From positions 99,356-163,355 of the forward strand of contig NZ_QNRV01000002.1 in the NCBI RefSeq assembly GCF_003315195.1: a stretch of DNA of 64,000 bases. Reading direction: 5' to 3'. The notes under the pieces were generated by a model. That model had not been told where the DNA came from and did not search any database. It saw only the letters and a program-made list of their open reading frames with translations. This DNA is from Sutterella wadsworthensis. Its GTDB lineage: Bacteria > Pseudomonadota > Gammaproteobacteria > Burkholderiales > Burkholderiaceae_F. Positions 51,585 through 61,578 of this stretch are shown in pieces. Position numbers and translations under genes: made by a program. Positions within the stretch are counted from its first letter, which is position 1. Each line of letters starts with the position of its first letter.

Positions 51585-52130
51585 TTATTTCTGCTCAACG
51601 ATGGTGGGTGAGAGACCTTGATCGGTAAGCCTGTCGAGCATTTCACGGGCATCTGGACGGCTATCGAACGGTCCGACGCGCACACGCCAACCTGCAGGTC
51701 CGCCTTCTTGTACTTGTGCAATGATGCCTTGCATACCCAGGGCTGCCGAACTATTTATGGCATCAGTCTTCTGACGAAAAGCCCCTACCTGAACCCAAAA
51801 AGTAGCTGCAGGAGTTGCTGCTCGGGTATTCGCTGTGGGTGGGGTGGCGGACTTCAATTTTGGATCTTTATCGACGACGGTTACGGTCTGTACACGTCCC
51901 GTTTCTCCTGTTGGTTCCTCGCCTGCAGTTTGATTGAGCCTTGCATTAGGATCTACTGCGCCGGCTAGTTTGGCGGCGGGGTCGACATCCGCGGTAACTT
52001 TGTCGACTTTGTCAACGAAAGGGACGGGACTTTTCGCAATCACGAGCATGGCGCCGGCGGCAACGCCGAGGCCGGTTACCACCCCGATTAAGAACCCGGC
52101 GAAGCCGGAGGCGAATCCGCTTTTTGCCAT
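51585..52130 (-). CDS. SPOR-domain membrane protein (FtsN-like)
   Basis: A 181-residue bitopic protein with one N-terminal helix (about 8-32), a flexible linker rich in Ala, Thr and Pro, and a C-terminal SPOR domain (about 108-180; FWVQVGAF...GWRVRVGPFDSRPDA). SPOR domains bind denuded septal peptidoglycan, so a role at the division site is likely. It has a GGAG site and lies 17 bases after argS, the order common in Burkholderiales. Confidence 0.88.
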   Translation of the reverse strand: MAKSGFASGFAGFLIGVVTGLGVAAGAMLVIAKSPVPFVDKVDKVTADVDPAAKLAGAVDPNARLNQTAGEEPTGETGRVQTVTVVDKDPKLKSATPPTANTRAATPAATFWVQVGAFRQKTDAINSSAALGMQGIIAQVQEGGPAGWRVRVGPFDSRPDAREMLDRLTDQGLSPTIVEQK

Positions 52131-52147
52131 CTCGAACTCCGTATTAA

Positions 52148-53908
52148 TTATTGAGCATCCGCCTCGTCATCGCGGCGAGCCATGCGTTCAGGGGCGGAAA
52201 TGCCAAGCAACGCCAAGCCATTGGCAAGCACCTGACGCGCTGCGGCGAGAAGGGCCAGACGGGCATTGCGTTCGACAGCATCATCCACTAATACGCGTTC
52301 GGCATTGTAGAAGGCGTGGAAGGCTGCAGCGAGGTCCTTCAGGTAGTAGCAAAGGATATGCGGAGCATGGTCGCGAGCGGCGAGACGCAACGTATTGGGG
52401 TATTCGGCAACGGCACCAATCAATGCTTCGGCGGCTTTCGAATTTAAGGGGGAGAGATCCATTGTGGCGAGCGCTTCACGGTTCGGAATTTCGTAGCCCT
52501 GCTCAAGAGCGTTGGCAAAAACGGAACAGATGCGCGCATGGGCGTACTGCAGATAGTAGACGGGATTTTCGTCACTGTTTTTCTTGGCAAGATCAACGTC
52601 GAAAACGAATTCAGCATCAGCCTTGCGGGAAACGAGGAAAAAGCGAGCAGCATCCCGCCCTGCCCAGTCGACCAAGTCACGCAGCGTCACATAATTGCCA
52701 GAGCGTTTGCTCATTTTGACGACTTCGCCACCCTTCACAACGGAGAGCATCTTATGGAGGATGTATTCTGGAAAGGTCTTCGGGATAGTGACCCCAAGAG
52801 TCTTGGAAGCGGCCTGCAGGCCAGCACGAACTCGAGCAATAGTGCCATGGTGGTCGGTGCCCTGAATATTCACGGCCTTGGTGTAGCCGCGGCTAAATTT
52901 ATTCAGGTGGTAGGCGACGTCTGGTACGAAGTAGGTGTAGGTGCCGTCGGACTTCTTCATTACGCGATCTTTGTCATCGCGAAGGCCATTGCCGAGATCT
53001 TCGAATGCAGTCGTGCGCAACCATAACGCGTTGTCGGCTTCATAGGTGTAGCCCGCATCAATGATTGCCTGAACCGTTTTTTGTACGGCCCCGGTGGTGT
53101 ATAGCGAAGACTCCAGAAAGAAATTATCGAAGCGAACGCCTAAGGCAGAAAGATCGTCATCTTGCTCATTGCGCAGATAGGCGACGGAATAGCGGCGTAT
53201 CAGATCAGTATCACCGTAGTCTCCGGTGGATTCAATAGGCTCGCCGCCGTGCGGAATGACGGGTTTTTTATCCAGAAAATCGCGTGCGATAGAGACGATG
53301 TATTCGCCGTGATAGGCGTTTTCTGGAAGCTCCAGAGATTCGCCTTGCAGCTGACGGCAGCGGACCTGTACAGACATGGCGAGATTGCCAATCTGCACAC
53401 CGGCGTCGTTGTAATAGAACTCACGCGAAACTTTCCAGCCTTGACTGTCAAGGAGATTGGCGAGGACATCACCTAACGCACCTTGACGAGCATGACCGAG
53501 ATGCAGCGGTCCTGTGGGGTTGGCGGAAACATACTCGAGCAACACCGACTTTCCGGCAAACTCGTTGCTGCGGCCAAACTTTTCACCCTCCTGAAGCACC
53601 TGACTCACTATTGCTGCACGAGCATTTTGAGCCACGCGGAAATTAATGAACCCAGGGCCAGCAATTTCTACAGTTTCCAGCAGTGCCGCGAATGCTTCAT
53701 CAGCTTTCATCTCAGCAACAAGCGTTTCAGCGATTGCGCGGGGATTTTGCTTCAGACGGCGCGCAAGCTGCATCGCTACGGTACAGGCAACATCGCCGTG
53801 TGTCGGATCTTTGGGTTTTTCGAGCTGTGGGACAACGTCCGCAACATCGAGAGCTGCGAGTGCTCGGACGATGAGGTTTTGAATGGCGTCTTTTTGTTGA
53901 TCAAGCAT
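52148..53908 (-). CDS. argS: Arginyl-tRNA synthetase
   Basis: A 586-residue class I synthetase. HIGH-type HLGH at 136-139 ([16 protein letters not shown]) and [15 protein letters not shown] are in place; the N-terminal Add1 domain and the C-terminal DALR anticodon-binding domain (about 465-586) are complete. It is the first gene of the argS-SPOR-dsbA run and 33 bases after folE2 on the same strand. Confidence 0.96.
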   Translation of the reverse strand: MLDQQKDAIQNLIVRALAALDVADVVPQLEKPKDPTHGDVACTVAMQLARRLKQNPRAIAETLVAEMKADEAFAALLETVEIAGPGFINFRVAQNARAAIVSQVLQEGEKFGRSNEFAGKSVLLEYVSANPTGPLHLGHARQGALGDVLANLLDSQGWKVSREFYYNDAGVQIGNLAMSVQVRCRQLQGESLELPENAYHGEYIVSIARDFLDKKPVIPHGGEPIESTGDYGDTDLIRRYSVAYLRNEQDDDLSALGVRFDNFFLESSLYTTGAVQKTVQAIIDAGYTYEADNALWLRTTAFEDLGNGLRDDKDRVMKKSDGTYTYFVPDVAYHLNKFSRGYTKAVNIQGTDHHGTIARVRAGLQAASKTLGVTIPKTFPEYILHKMLSVVKGGEVVKMSKRSGNYVTLRDLVDWAGRDAARFFLVSRKADAEFVFDVDLAKKNSDENPVYYLQYAHARICSVFANALEQGYEIPNREALATMDLSPLNSKAAEALIGAVAEYPNTLRLAARDHAPHILCYYLKDLAAAFHAFYNAERVLVDDAVERNARLALLAAARQVLANGLALLGISAPERMARRDDEADAQ

Positions 53909-53941
53909 GTTTCTTTACTCGTCTGAGGGTGAAGTGGCGGA

Positions 53942-54748
53942 TCAGTTGGTCTTTGTACGCTTATCGTGTTCGATCCAGGCATAGGCAGAGTGATTGTGAA
54001 TCGATTCAAAATTTTCCGACTCAACACGATAAGCCGTTACCCGCGAATCCTTATTGAGTGATTCAGCCATGTCCCGAACAATATCTTCAACGAATTTCGG
54101 GTTGTCGTAGGCGTATTCGGTAACAAACTTTTCATCTGCGCGCTTCAGCCGAGCCCAAAGAGGCGCTGACCCGGCAGCCTCTGAAAGCGCAATCTGTTCT
54201 CTGAGACTCATGGGACTGGCCAGAACAATAGAGCTTGTCAGGCGGGAGCGCTGATTGTGAGCGCCGTAGCGAGAAATTTCCTTCGAACAAGGACAAAGAC
54301 TCGTTACTGGGGTGATGGTTTCCTGCCGCAGTTCAAATGCAGCTGGTGAAATAGTAGCCGTCCAAGCACATTCGTAATTCATTACGCTTTCGAGTCGGCT
54401 GATCGGCGCTGCTTTGCGCAGAAAGAACGGGAAGCGAATTTCGAAGGTGCCTTCTTGAGCCTGTAGTTCAGCGAGCATTGCTCGAATCGTAGACTGAACG
54501 ACTTCGATTGTATATGGCTCGGTTTGAGCTTCCAGAATGCCAATGAAGCGCGACATGTGGGTGCCGCGGTGATCGGGTGGAAGGGCTACTGACATCGTGA
54601 GCCTTGCCACTGTGTGCTGCACATCAGCCTCATCAGCAACGGTAACGGGGAGTTCAACTCCGCGAACGCCGACACGATTGATGCGGATATTTCGAGGATC
54701 ACCGGAAGATTGAATATCCGGCAAGGAATTGGTTTGTGGAGCTTCCAT
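53942..54748 (-). CDS. folE2: GTP cyclohydrolase FolE2
   Basis: A 268-residue type IB GTP cyclohydrolase, first step of folate and queuosine-precursor synthesis. GTHMSRFIGIL, the SLCPCSKEIS metal/catalytic Cys block, GAHNQRS and the NPKFVEDIVRD block identify it. FolE2 does not depend on zinc, so it is often used under metal limitation. No type IA folE is seen in the window. Confidence 0.93.
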   Translation of the reverse strand: MEAPQTNSLPDIQSSGDPRNIRINRVGVRGVELPVTVADEADVQHTVARLTMSVALPPDHRGTHMSRFIGILEAQTEPYTIEVVQSTIRAMLAELQAQEGTFEIRFPFFLRKAAPISRLESVMNYECAWTATISPAAFELRQETITPVTSLCPCSKEISRYGAHNQRSRLTSSIVLASPMSLREQIALSEAAGSAPLWARLKRADEKFVTEYAYDNPKFVEDIVRDMAESLNKDSRVTAYRVESENFESIHNHSAYAWIEHDKRTKTN

Positions 54749-55039
54749 ATCTAGGCGAGGCCACTGAAACGACGATGAACTCAGGCAGCCGGTACGCTTT
54801 TAGAAAAGTCAATTATCTTAACTGAACGGAGGGATGCCCGAGTCTTCTCATGGCCGTTCTCGTTCAGTAAAGTGGAAACTATTGCTTGCATAATGACGCA
54901 AGGAAGGACAGATCTAGTCCCCATATAGTAGAAACAGCGCCAAGCGCTTTTGTTCTGCGGATCGATATACTTTTCTAATAGTAGATTCAGCATAGAGCTT
55001 CCAACAGACCCTAAAGAGCTCCCGAAGGAGATAGGCCGT

Positions 55040-55465
55040 ATGCCAATGTTCATTTTCCCGCAGCCGGGCGGCAGCCCACTTTTGAGCCTGCTTGTAGGGC
55101 TAGCAGCAATTGCCATCGTTATCGGCTTGATCATTTTTTTCCTGCCGCTGATTGCTGGGATTTTCCTCGCAGCCGTTGTGTTGATTGGCGCGGTCATCCT
55201 GTGGGGTTGGATTAAGCGCAAATTTGGGTTGGAAAGCTCTGATGAACGGCGTTTCCGCGAGGCTATGGAGGCAGCACAACGCACTGCCCGAGAACAATTC
55301 CGCAGCGGGATGAAGCCGTCGGGAACGGTTTATGAACGTGAAGAGGTTCTCGTAACAAAAATCGGACAGCCGCAACGCCGACGCATGCAGGATGTGGAAG
55401 ACATTGAAGAAAATCCGCCGCAGCCCAACGAAAAAGAGACTCACGGCGGGAAGCCCAACGCTTAA
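55040..55465 (+). CDS. Uncharacterised small membrane protein
   Basis: A 141-residue protein. It opens with MPMFIFPQPGG, then two hydrophobic segments (about 14-60), a WIKRKFGLES juncture and a charged, hydrophilic C-terminal half (Arg/Glu/Gln-rich) that probably faces the cytoplasm. I do not recognise a family. GGAG lies before ATG 55040. It converges on the cardiolipin synthase gene. Confidence 0.65.
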   Translation: MPMFIFPQPGGSPLLSLLVGLAAIAIVIGLIIFFLPLIAGIFLAAVVLIGAVILWGWIKRKFGLESSDERRFREAMEAAQRTAREQFRSGMKPSGTVYEREEVLVTKIGQPQRRRMQDVEDIEENPPQPNEKETHGGKPNA

Positions 55466-55478
55466 CAGGTATCTGAAT

Positions 55479-55510
55479 GGGAAAGCGCCGGTTGCGGCGC
55501 CTTTCCATTT
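55479..55510. terminator. Bidirectional terminator before the cls 3' end
   Basis: A GGAAAGCGCCG arm pairs with CGGCGCCTTTCC, serving both converging genes. Confidence 0.75.
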
Positions 55511-56975
55511 ATAGAAGCGGTGAGATGAGGTAAGCCGCCCCTTCTTTAAGTCGGTTTGAAAGCGGGCGTTGACGCCACTCTTGTGGTGAAACCTCGATGC
55601 ACTTAGCTTCATAAGTGCGGTGAAGCTGCTTCAAGGAAGCGACGAACTCGTCGTCAAAAATCACCATCATCAACTCAAAGTTGAGATGCAGTGACCGATT
55701 GTCGATGTTGAGTGTGCCAAAGACGGCGAATTCATCGTCAACAACAATAGATTTGGTATGTAGCAGCCCGCCTTGATAGCGCAGGATTCTGATGCCGCCT
55801 TGAAGCAGATCGTCAAAATAGCGCCGCATTGCCCAATTGACAAATGCATTGTCAGCTTCGATGGGAACGATGAGCCTGACGTCTACTCCACGTAGCGCAG
55901 CGTTGAGGAGCGCAGATACTACGGATTCGGTCGGAATGAAATAGGGCGTAGTAATGGAGAGGCTGTGTTCGGCATGACTAATCGTTTCGAGGATGAGCAG
56001 TAAGTTGCGGTCGCCGCTTTGATATGGTCCTGAGGGAACAGCAACCAGGGTGGCAGATCCCATTGATGGAATGCGCATCTGTGAAAAGTCACCATCAAAA
56101 TCTAATGGAGTCCCGTCAGGCTGAAGCGCCCAGTCAAATCTCCAGACGGCTTCAAGCATTTTTGCGCCAGGCCCCTCAATCCGTACCATGGCATCAATCC
56201 AGGATCCGATGACTTTGGCTTCGGCATAACTATGAGGTTCGATCATGTTGAAGCTTCCCGTATAGGCGATGCTTCCATCGATGACAACTGTTTTGCGATG
56301 AAGACGTATATCGGCGCGCTGAAGATCGAAGAGCTGAAGCAACCTCATCGGCATGGCAGAAGCAATCTCAACGCCAGCAGCTTCAAGGTCTCGTCGAGCA
56401 TTCGAGCGCAAAAAGTTTCGAGAGCCAAAGTCATCAACCAATAGCCGCACGGATACTCCGCGGCGTCTGGCAGCAAAAAGAGCGTCAATTATGACGTCAA
56501 CGGATCCGCCTTCCTCCCAGATATAGAACTCCATTTCGATGGAGTAGCGCGCGTTTTGAATGTCTTTTTGAAGAGCTGCGATGGTTTCAGCTGCAGAGGC
56601 CTTCAGACTAACGGCAGAACCGCCCATGACCGGCATGCCGGCTAATTTGGAGGCTAAATGGATGTAAGTGCGGTGACGCACGAGATGATAGGGCAGAGGG
56701 CCTAGCGGAGGGCTTCGGACCTGAGACAACCTGCCCCAGTAATGTGTTGCGTGGCGTAAAAGCCGTGCACGCAGACGACCGATGGGGCGCTCTCCCAGCA
56801 TCAGATAAAGGAAGAAGCCGACATAAGGCAACACTACCGTGAGCAGAATCCAGGCAAATGAAGAACCCGGAGGATGCCGAGTCAAGATGACGCGGATCAC
56901 AACGCTCACAACAATGAAGAACTGCACCGCCATCAGCAATATGCTGATTAGCGAGAGATTGTCAAAAACTGGCAT
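55509..56975 (-). CDS. cls: Cardiolipin synthase (phospholipase D family)
   Basis: A 488-residue ClsA-type enzyme that joins two phosphatidylglycerols. Two N-terminal helices with the PLDc_N block (PGSSFAWILLTVVLPYVGFFLYLMLG; key Trp, Pro and Gly) precede two HKD motifs: HRKTVVIDGSIAYTGSFN and HTKSIVVDDEFAVFGTLNID. It is monocistronic, reading away from the tRNA/tuf cluster. Confidence 0.94.
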   Translation of the reverse strand: MPVFDNLSLISILLMAVQFFIVVSVVIRVILTRHPPGSSFAWILLTVVLPYVGFFLYLMLGERPIGRLRARLLRHATHYWGRLSQVRSPPLGPLPYHLVRHRTYIHLASKLAGMPVMGGSAVSLKASAAETIAALQKDIQNARYSIEMEFYIWEEGGSVDVIIDALFAARRRGVSVRLLVDDFGSRNFLRSNARRDLEAAGVEIASAMPMRLLQLFDLQRADIRLHRKTVVIDGSIAYTGSFNMIEPHSYAEAKVIGSWIDAMVRIEGPGAKMLEAVWRFDWALQPDGTPLDFDGDFSQMRIPSMGSATLVAVPSGPYQSGDRNLLLILETISHAEHSLSITTPYFIPTESVVSALLNAALRGVDVRLIVPIEADNAFVNWAMRRYFDDLLQGGIRILRYQGGLLHTKSIVVDDEFAVFGTLNIDNRSLHLNFELMMVIFDDEFVASLKQLHRTYEAKCIEVSPQEWRQRPLSNRLKEGAAYLISPLL

Positions 56976-57053
56976 TGAAGAGTGTGTTAATCAACGTTGA
57001 ACCATCATGGTAGGCGACCTGATACCTCTTTGCGGGATTTTTATCTGTAACTC

Positions 57054-57082
57054 TTGACAGCTTACTGTCTTTCAGTAATAAT
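57054..57082 (+). promoter_or_regulatory. Promoter of the tRNA-Tyr-Gly-Thr-tuf operon
   Basis: A consensus -35 TTGACA (57054-57059) and an AT-rich -10 TAATAA (57076-57081), 16 bases apart, with a GC-rich CGCG just before the first tRNA. Such discriminators usually go with stringent control of stable RNA. Confidence 0.75.
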
Positions 57083-57098
57083 TTCATTCTCTCGCGAC

Positions 57099-57184
57099 GG
57101 AGGGGTGCCCGAGTGGCTAAAGGGGGCAGACTGTAAATCTGTTGGCTTACGCCTACGATGGTTCGAATCCATCCCCCTCCACCA
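57099..57184 (+). tRNA. tRNA-Tyr (GTA)
   Basis: An 86-base tRNA with a long variable arm and encoded CCA. The acceptor GGAGGGG pairs with CCCCTCC, discriminator A. Anticodon GTA lies in the loop CTGTAAA. Confidence 0.96.
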
Positions 57185-57251
57185 GCGATACTGCTGCAGC
57201 AATTCAGCAGGAAAGTTCCGCGGGGCGGAATGATATAGTCCTCGAACTTGA

Positions 57252-57325
57252 GCGGGTGTAGCTCAATGGTAGAGCTGGGGCCTTCCAAGCCTCCGACGAG
57301 GGTTCGATTCCCTTCACCCGCTCCA
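57252..57325 (+). tRNA. tRNA-Gly (TCC)
   Basis: A 74-base tRNA with encoded CCA. The acceptor GCGGGTG pairs with CACCCGC. The loop CTTCCAA carries anticodon TCC. Confidence 0.95.
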
Positions 57326-57332
57326 GATCCTT

Positions 57333-57407
<75 letters not shown>

Positions 57408-57430
57408 GAATTCCTTAATACGTCCAATCT

Positions 57431-57456
57431 GATCCGAGTTAATCGGATTTTTTGTT
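57431..57456 (+). terminator. Weak hairpin between tRNA-Thr and tuf
   Basis: ATCCG/CGGAT closes a short loop and is followed by six T residues, 14 bases before the tuf ribosome site. It may trim the tRNAs or attenuate tuf. Confidence 0.5.
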
Positions 57457-57470
57457 CTTCAGGAGCCACC

Positions 57471-58661
57471 ATGGCCAAGGAAAAATTTGAGCGTACGAAG
57501 CCGCACGTGAACGTTGGCACGATTGGTCACGTTGACCATGGCAAGACCACGCTGACGGCAGCCATCTGCACGACGCTCGCGAAGCACTTCGGCGGTGAAG
57601 CCAAGGCTTACGATCAGATCGACGCGGCCCCGGAAGAAAAGGCTCGCGGCATCACGATCAACACCGCTCACGTCGAATACGAAACGGCAAATCGTCACTA
57701 TGCGCACGTTGACTGCCCGGGCCACGCTGACTACGTGAAGAACATGATTACGGGTGCTGCTCAGATGGACGGCGCGATCCTGGTCGTGTCTGCCGCTGAC
57801 GGCCCGATGCCCCAGACCCGCGAGCACATTCTGCTTGCCCGTCAGGTTGGCGTTCCCTACATCATCGTCTACCTGAACAAGTGCGACATGGTCGACGACG
57901 AAGAGCTGCTCGAACTCGTTGAAATGGAAGTTCGCGAACTGCTCTCGAAGTACGACTTCCCGGGTGATGACATTCCCATCATCAAGGGTTCGGCCAAGCT
58001 CGCCCTTGAAGGCGACCAGAGCCCGATCGGCGAACCGTCGATTCTCAAGCTTGCCGAAACGCTTGACACGTACATTCCGACGCCGGAACGTGCTGTTGAT
58101 CAGCCGTTCCTTATGCCGATCGAAGACGTGTTCTCGATTTCCGGCCGCGGTACGGTGGTGACGGGTCGTGTTGAACGCGGCGTGATCAAGGTTGGCGACG
58201 AAATTGAAATCGTGGGCATCAAGCCGACGACGAAGACGACCTGCACGGGCGTTGAAATGTTCCGCAAGCTGCTCGATCAGGGTCAGGCTGGCGACAACGT
58301 TGGTATTCTGCTTCGCGGCACGAAGCGTGAAGAAGTTGAGCGCGGTCAGGTTCTGGCCAAGCCGGGTTCGATCACGCCGCACACCCACTTCAAGGGTGAG
58401 GTGTACGTTCTGACGAAGGATGAAGGCGGCCGTCATACCCCGTTCTTCAAGGGCTATCGTCCGCAGTTCTACTTCCGTACGACGGACGTGACGGGTACGA
58501 TCGAACTGCCCGAAGGCGTCGAAATGGTTATGCCTGGCGACAACATCACGATGACCGTGAAGCTGATCTGCCCGATCGCTATGGAACAGGGTCTGCGCTT
58601 CGCTATTCGTGAAGGCGGCCACACCGTCGGCGCCGGCGTCGTTGCTCAGATCCTTGAGTAA
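57471..58661 (+). CDS. tuf: Elongation factor Tu
   Basis: A 396-residue EF-Tu of standard length, which brings aminoacyl-tRNA to the ribosome. GTP-binding blocks [17 protein letters not shown] and NKCDM are clear. ATG 57471 has AGGAG eight bases upstream; longer frames run through tRNA-Thr. The codon use is strongly biased. The tRNA-Tyr-Gly-Thr-tuf order is conserved in many bacteria. Confidence 0.98.
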   Translation: MAKEKFERTKPHVNVGTIGHVDHGKTTLTAAICTTLAKHFGGEAKAYDQIDAAPEEKARGITINTAHVEYETANRHYAHVDCPGHADYVKNMITGAAQMDGAILVVSAADGPMPQTREHILLARQVGVPYIIVYLNKCDMVDDEELLELVEMEVRELLSKYDFPGDDIPIIKGSAKLALEGDQSPIGEPSILKLAETLDTYIPTPERAVDQPFLMPIEDVFSISGRGTVVTGRVERGVIKVGDEIEIVGIKPTTKTTCTGVEMFRKLLDQGQAGDNVGILLRGTKREEVERGQVLAKPGSITPHTHFKGEVYVLTKDEGGRHTPFFKGYRPQFYFRTTDVTGTIELPEGVEMVMPGDNITMTVKLICPIAMEQGLRFAIREGGHTVGAGVVAQILE

Positions 58662-58697
58662 CAACTAATACAGGCTGTTCGAAAGAATGGCCATGAC

Positions 58698-58773
58698 AGG
58701 GGCATAGCTCAATCGGCAGAGCGACGGTCTCCAAAACCGTAGGTTGAGGGTTCGATTCCTTCTGCCCCTGCCA
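58698..58773 (+). tRNA. tRNA-Trp (CCA)
   Basis: A 76-base tRNA with encoded CCA. The acceptor AGGGGCA pairs with TGCCCCT. The loop CTCCAAA carries anticodon CCA. Confidence 0.96.
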
Positions 58774-58779
58774 AAAATT

Positions 58780-58814
58780 AAAAGCCAAGCTGGGTAAAAC
58801 CGCTTGGCTTTTCT
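58780..58814 (+). terminator. Terminator after tRNA-Trp
   Basis: Perfect 11-bp arms AAAAGCCAAGC (58780-58790) and GCTTGGCTTTT (58802-58812). It separates tuf-tRNA-Trp from secE; a TAAAAT -10-like box near 58868 may start the secE transcript. Confidence 0.85.
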
Positions 58815-58943
58815 CTTGGCTGGAAGAAAAGCGGAGCCAATGGGGTGCAGGGAGTTTAGTTTCCCTGTAAAATCATCTGCTATTTTTCGATTCGCCTGCC
58901 AAACGGCCCAGCTTGCCGCGAGGGTAGGTTTTTGGAACGATCC

Positions 58944-59327
58944 ATGAGCAATCAAGAAGTTGAAACCAGCTCTAGCAAGAGCGACCTGCTGCTCGTGACC
59001 CTGGCTGCTTTGTTGGCTATTGCCGGCGTCGTAGGGTTCGCACTCCTTTCTGAAGAAGCTTTGGCAATTCGCCTTGGCGTGCTTGGCGGCGGCCTCGTGC
59101 TTGCCGTGATCATTGCGTGGTTCAGCCCATCGGGCAAGCGTTTTCTCAATTATGGACAGCAGTCCTGGGAAGAGCTTCGGCGCGTTGTATGGCCCACTCG
59201 CAAGGAAACGCTCAATACGACCGGCTTAGTAATGGCCTTCGTGGTGATTATTGCGTTTTTCCTCTTCATCTGCGACAAGCTGATTGAATGGGGGCTTTAT
59301 GACGTGCTCCTGCGCATCTCTATCTAA
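58944..59327 (+). CDS. secE: Preprotein translocase subunit SecE
   Basis: A 127-residue SecE of the three-helix proteobacterial type; the conserved cytoplasmic block WEELRRVVWPTRKETLNTT precedes the last helix. It clamps SecY in the translocon. ATG 58944 is preferred over a TTG 12 bases upstream. nusG follows after 16 bases. Confidence 0.94.
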   Translation: MSNQEVETSSSKSDLLLVTLAALLAIAGVVGFALLSEEALAIRLGVLGGGLVLAVIIAWFSPSGKRFLNYGQQSWEELRRVVWPTRKETLNTTGLVMAFVVIIAFFLFICDKLIEWGLYDVLLRISI

Positions 59328-59343
59328 TTCAAAGGTGGACAGC

Positions 59344-59883
59344 ATGGCTGACGGCAAAATGAATTGGTACACCCTTCATGTTTATTCCTCAATGGAAAAA
59401 AGCGTGAAGAATGCTCTCGAAGAACGTATTGCACAGAGCGGCGAGTTACGCAGCAGCTTTGGTGAAGTGCTTCTGCCGACTGAGAAAGTTCACGAAGTTC
59501 GCAATGGTCGTAAGGTCACGAGCGAACGCCGTATGTACCCGGGCTATGTCTTCATTCAGATGGAGATGAACGATGCCACGTGGCATCTGGTTAACAGCAC
59601 GCCGCGGATCATTGAATTCCTTGGCAATAACAATCCCGTTCCGCTCTCTCCGACTGAGGTTGCAAATATTCTCAGCGCCGCAGAAAACAGCTCTGATAAG
59701 CCGCGTCCGAAAATTGAATTCGAGATCGGTGAGATGGTACGAATCAAGTCCGGCGCGTTTAAGGACTTTACGGGGCGCGTTGATGGCGTTGACTATGACA
59801 AGAGCCGTTTGAATGTGTTCGTGTCGATCTTCGGGCGAGATACGCTCGTCGATCTTGGATTCAACGAAGTCGAAAAGATTTAA
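59344..59883 (+). CDS. nusG: Transcription termination/antitermination factor NusG
   Basis: A 179-residue NusG. The N-terminal NGN domain (NWYTLHVYSSMEKSVKNAL; YPGYVFIQM) and the C-terminal KOW domain (about 125-178; GEMVRIKSGAFKDFTGRV) are complete. AGGTGG stands before ATG 59344. Confidence 0.97.
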   Translation: MADGKMNWYTLHVYSSMEKSVKNALEERIAQSGELRSSFGEVLLPTEKVHEVRNGRKVTSERRMYPGYVFIQMEMNDATWHLVNSTPRIIEFLGNNNPVPLSPTEVANILSAAENSSDKPRPKIEFEIGEMVRIKSGAFKDFTGRVDGVDYDKSRLNVFVSIFGRDTLVDLGFNEVEKI

Positions 59884-59901
59884 ATTTTTTGGGAAAACGA
59901 C

Positions 59902-59930
59902 TTGCACGGCATGAATGACCGGTGTATAGT
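59902..59930 (+). promoter_or_regulatory. Sigma-70 promoter of rplK-rplA
   Basis: TTGCAC (59902-59907), a 17-bp spacer and TATAGT (59925-59930), about 85 bases before rplK. Confidence 0.85.
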
Positions 59931-60014
59931 CGCGCTTCTCTGTTCTAAACCAACTGGGGAGCCTGTGAAATCTAAGGGGTTTCTGGGCGTTTGAACCCAA
60001 TAGGAAAAAGCCAA

Positions 60015-60446
60015 ATGGCAAAGAAAATCGTCGGCTTTATTAAGCTGCAGGTTCCTGCCGGTAAGGCCAATCCGGCGCCTCCTATCGGCCCGGCTCTCGG
60101 TCAGCGCGGTCTGAACATTATGGAGTTCTGCAAGGCGTTTAATGCGCGCACTCAGGGCGTGGAACCGGGTCTTCCGATTCCGGTCGTGATTACCGCTTTC
60201 GCCGATAAGAGCTTCACGTTCATCATGAAGACCCCTCCGGCCACCATTCTCATTAAGAAGGCGGCCAAGATTCAGAAGGGTTCTGCTCGTCCGCACACCG
60301 AAAAGGTGGGCAAGATCACGCGTGCTCAGGCAGAAGAAATCGCCAAGACGAAGGCTCCGGATCTGACAGCTGCTGATATGGACGCCGCTGTCCGTACGAT
60401 CGCCGGTTCGGCTCGCTCGATGGGCATCGTTGTGGAGGGTCTCTAA
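60015..60446 (+). CDS. rplK: 50S ribosomal protein L11
   Basis: A 143-residue L11 of standard length, starting [20 protein letters not shown] and including [19 protein letters not shown]. It binds the GTPase centre of 23S rRNA. The rplA ATG directly follows its stop. Confidence 0.98.
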   Translation: MAKKIVGFIKLQVPAGKANPAPPIGPALGQRGLNIMEFCKAFNARTQGVEPGLPIPVVITAFADKSFTFIMKTPPATILIKKAAKIQKGSARPHTEKVGKITRAQAEEIAKTKAPDLTAADMDAAVRTIAGSARSMGIVVEGL

Positions 60447-61142
60447 ATGGCTAAGCTTACGAAGCGCCAGCAGGCGTTCCAGGGCAAGGTGGAAGCCGGT
60501 AAGGTCTATCCCGCCGTTGAAGCGCTCAACCTCGTTCGCCAGAATGCGACTGCCAAGTTCGACGAATCCGTCGACGTTGCCATTCAGCTCGGTATTGATC
60601 CGCGCAAGTCTGATCAGGCCGTTCGCGGTGCAGTCGTCATGCCCGAAGGCACTGGCAAGACTGTTCGCGTAGCTGTGTTCACTCAGGGTGCTAAGGCTGA
60701 TGAGGCTCGCGCCGCGGGTGCTGACATCGTTGGTTTTGACGATCTGGCTCACAAGGTTAAGGCTGGTGAACTCGACTTTGATGTCGTGATCGCCTCTCCG
60801 GATGCTATGCGTGTCGTTGGCCAGCTCGGTCAGATTCTTGGCCCGCGTGGTCTGATGCCGAACCCCAAGGTCGGTACGGTCACCCCGAACGTCGCTCAGG
60901 CTGTTAAGAACGCCAAGGCTGGTCAGGTTCAGTTCCGCGCCGACAAGGCCGGTATCATTCATGCTCCGATTGGCCGCGCTTCTTTCGAAGCCGAGCGTCT
61001 GCAGAAGAATCTTGCAGCGATCATCGATCAGCTCAACAAGCTCAAGCCCGCTTCCGCCAAGGGTCAGTACCTCTGCAAGGTCTCTGTCTCTTCGACGATG
61101 GGCCCGGGCGTCCGTGTTGATGCCGGCAGCATCAACGCCTAA
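60447..61142 (+). CDS. rplA: 50S ribosomal protein L1
   Basis: A 231-residue L1; [20 protein letters not shown] and [18 protein letters not shown] are typical. It also autoregulates its operon by mRNA binding in relatives. Its ribosome site GGAGGG lies in the end of rplK, with no gap between the genes. Confidence 0.98.
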   Translation: MAKLTKRQQAFQGKVEAGKVYPAVEALNLVRQNATAKFDESVDVAIQLGIDPRKSDQAVRGAVVMPEGTGKTVRVAVFTQGAKADEARAAGADIVGFDDLAHKVKAGELDFDVVIASPDAMRVVGQLGQILGPRGLMPNPKVGTVTPNVAQAVKNAKAGQVQFRADKAGIIHAPIGRASFEAERLQKNLAAIIDQLNKLKPASAKGQYLCKVSVSSTMGPGVRVDAGSINA

Positions 61143-61578
61143 CGGTTTTTTCCAGGAGCGGCATCTCCTGCAGTGCGTGATCCGGTGTTTGTAAAAAATG
61201 TTGGATCGCGAACCTCGAAAGAGGATGCCCGGGAGGCGTAGCCTTCCGTGAGGCCGTGAGGCCTCAAGGGCTTTGGGTGGTCCCTTTCAGCGGTTTGATC
61301 TGTTGGATGGGACTGCCGTCAAAGACCGCTGGAGAGCGATCTCTGTATTGTTCTTAATTCTCTTGGTCCGCATAGGGGGTTCCTTATTGCGGTGCCGCCA
61401 AGAGGTCCAGCGCAGATGGCACCGAAGAGAGACGTTGTACATTGTGTTTCCAGGACGGCCCGCTCGTGAAGACGAGTAGCGTCCAAAGACATTAGTCATG
61501 CTCTCGGAAAGGTTGCCGATAATCGCAACCGGTGTTTTCGTCAGAAATGGCGCGAGCACCACTGAGTGGAGCCAGACC
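61143..61578 (+). promoter_or_regulatory. Structured rplJ leader (L10-leader region)
   Basis: 436 non-coding bases before rplJ. The first part is densely paired: CAGGAG/CTCCTG (61153-61170), CGTGATCC/GGATCGCG (61176-61210), CCTC-GAAA-GAGG (61213-61224), GGGAGGC/GCCTTCC (61231-61247) and GAGGCC-GTGA-GGCCTC (61250-61265), two with GNRA-type loops. GGTTGC/GCAACC (61511-61530) is nearer the gene. In relatives the L10-(L12) complex binds such a leader to repress rplJL; that function is inferred from position and structure. Confidence 0.7.

Noticed and set aside
54781-55284. A 167-codon minus-strand frame between folE2 and the small membrane protein gene
   Set aside because: It covers the plus-strand membrane protein gene antisense, is basic and low in complexity, and has no family features.
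57459-58664. A 401-codon open frame on the minus strand across tuf
   Set aside because: It is the antisense shadow of a highly codon-biased gene, has no family resemblance and no ribosome site. Similar shadows lie across rplK-rplA (59880-60962), rpoB (63003-63875) and the RND pump gene (11418-12395).
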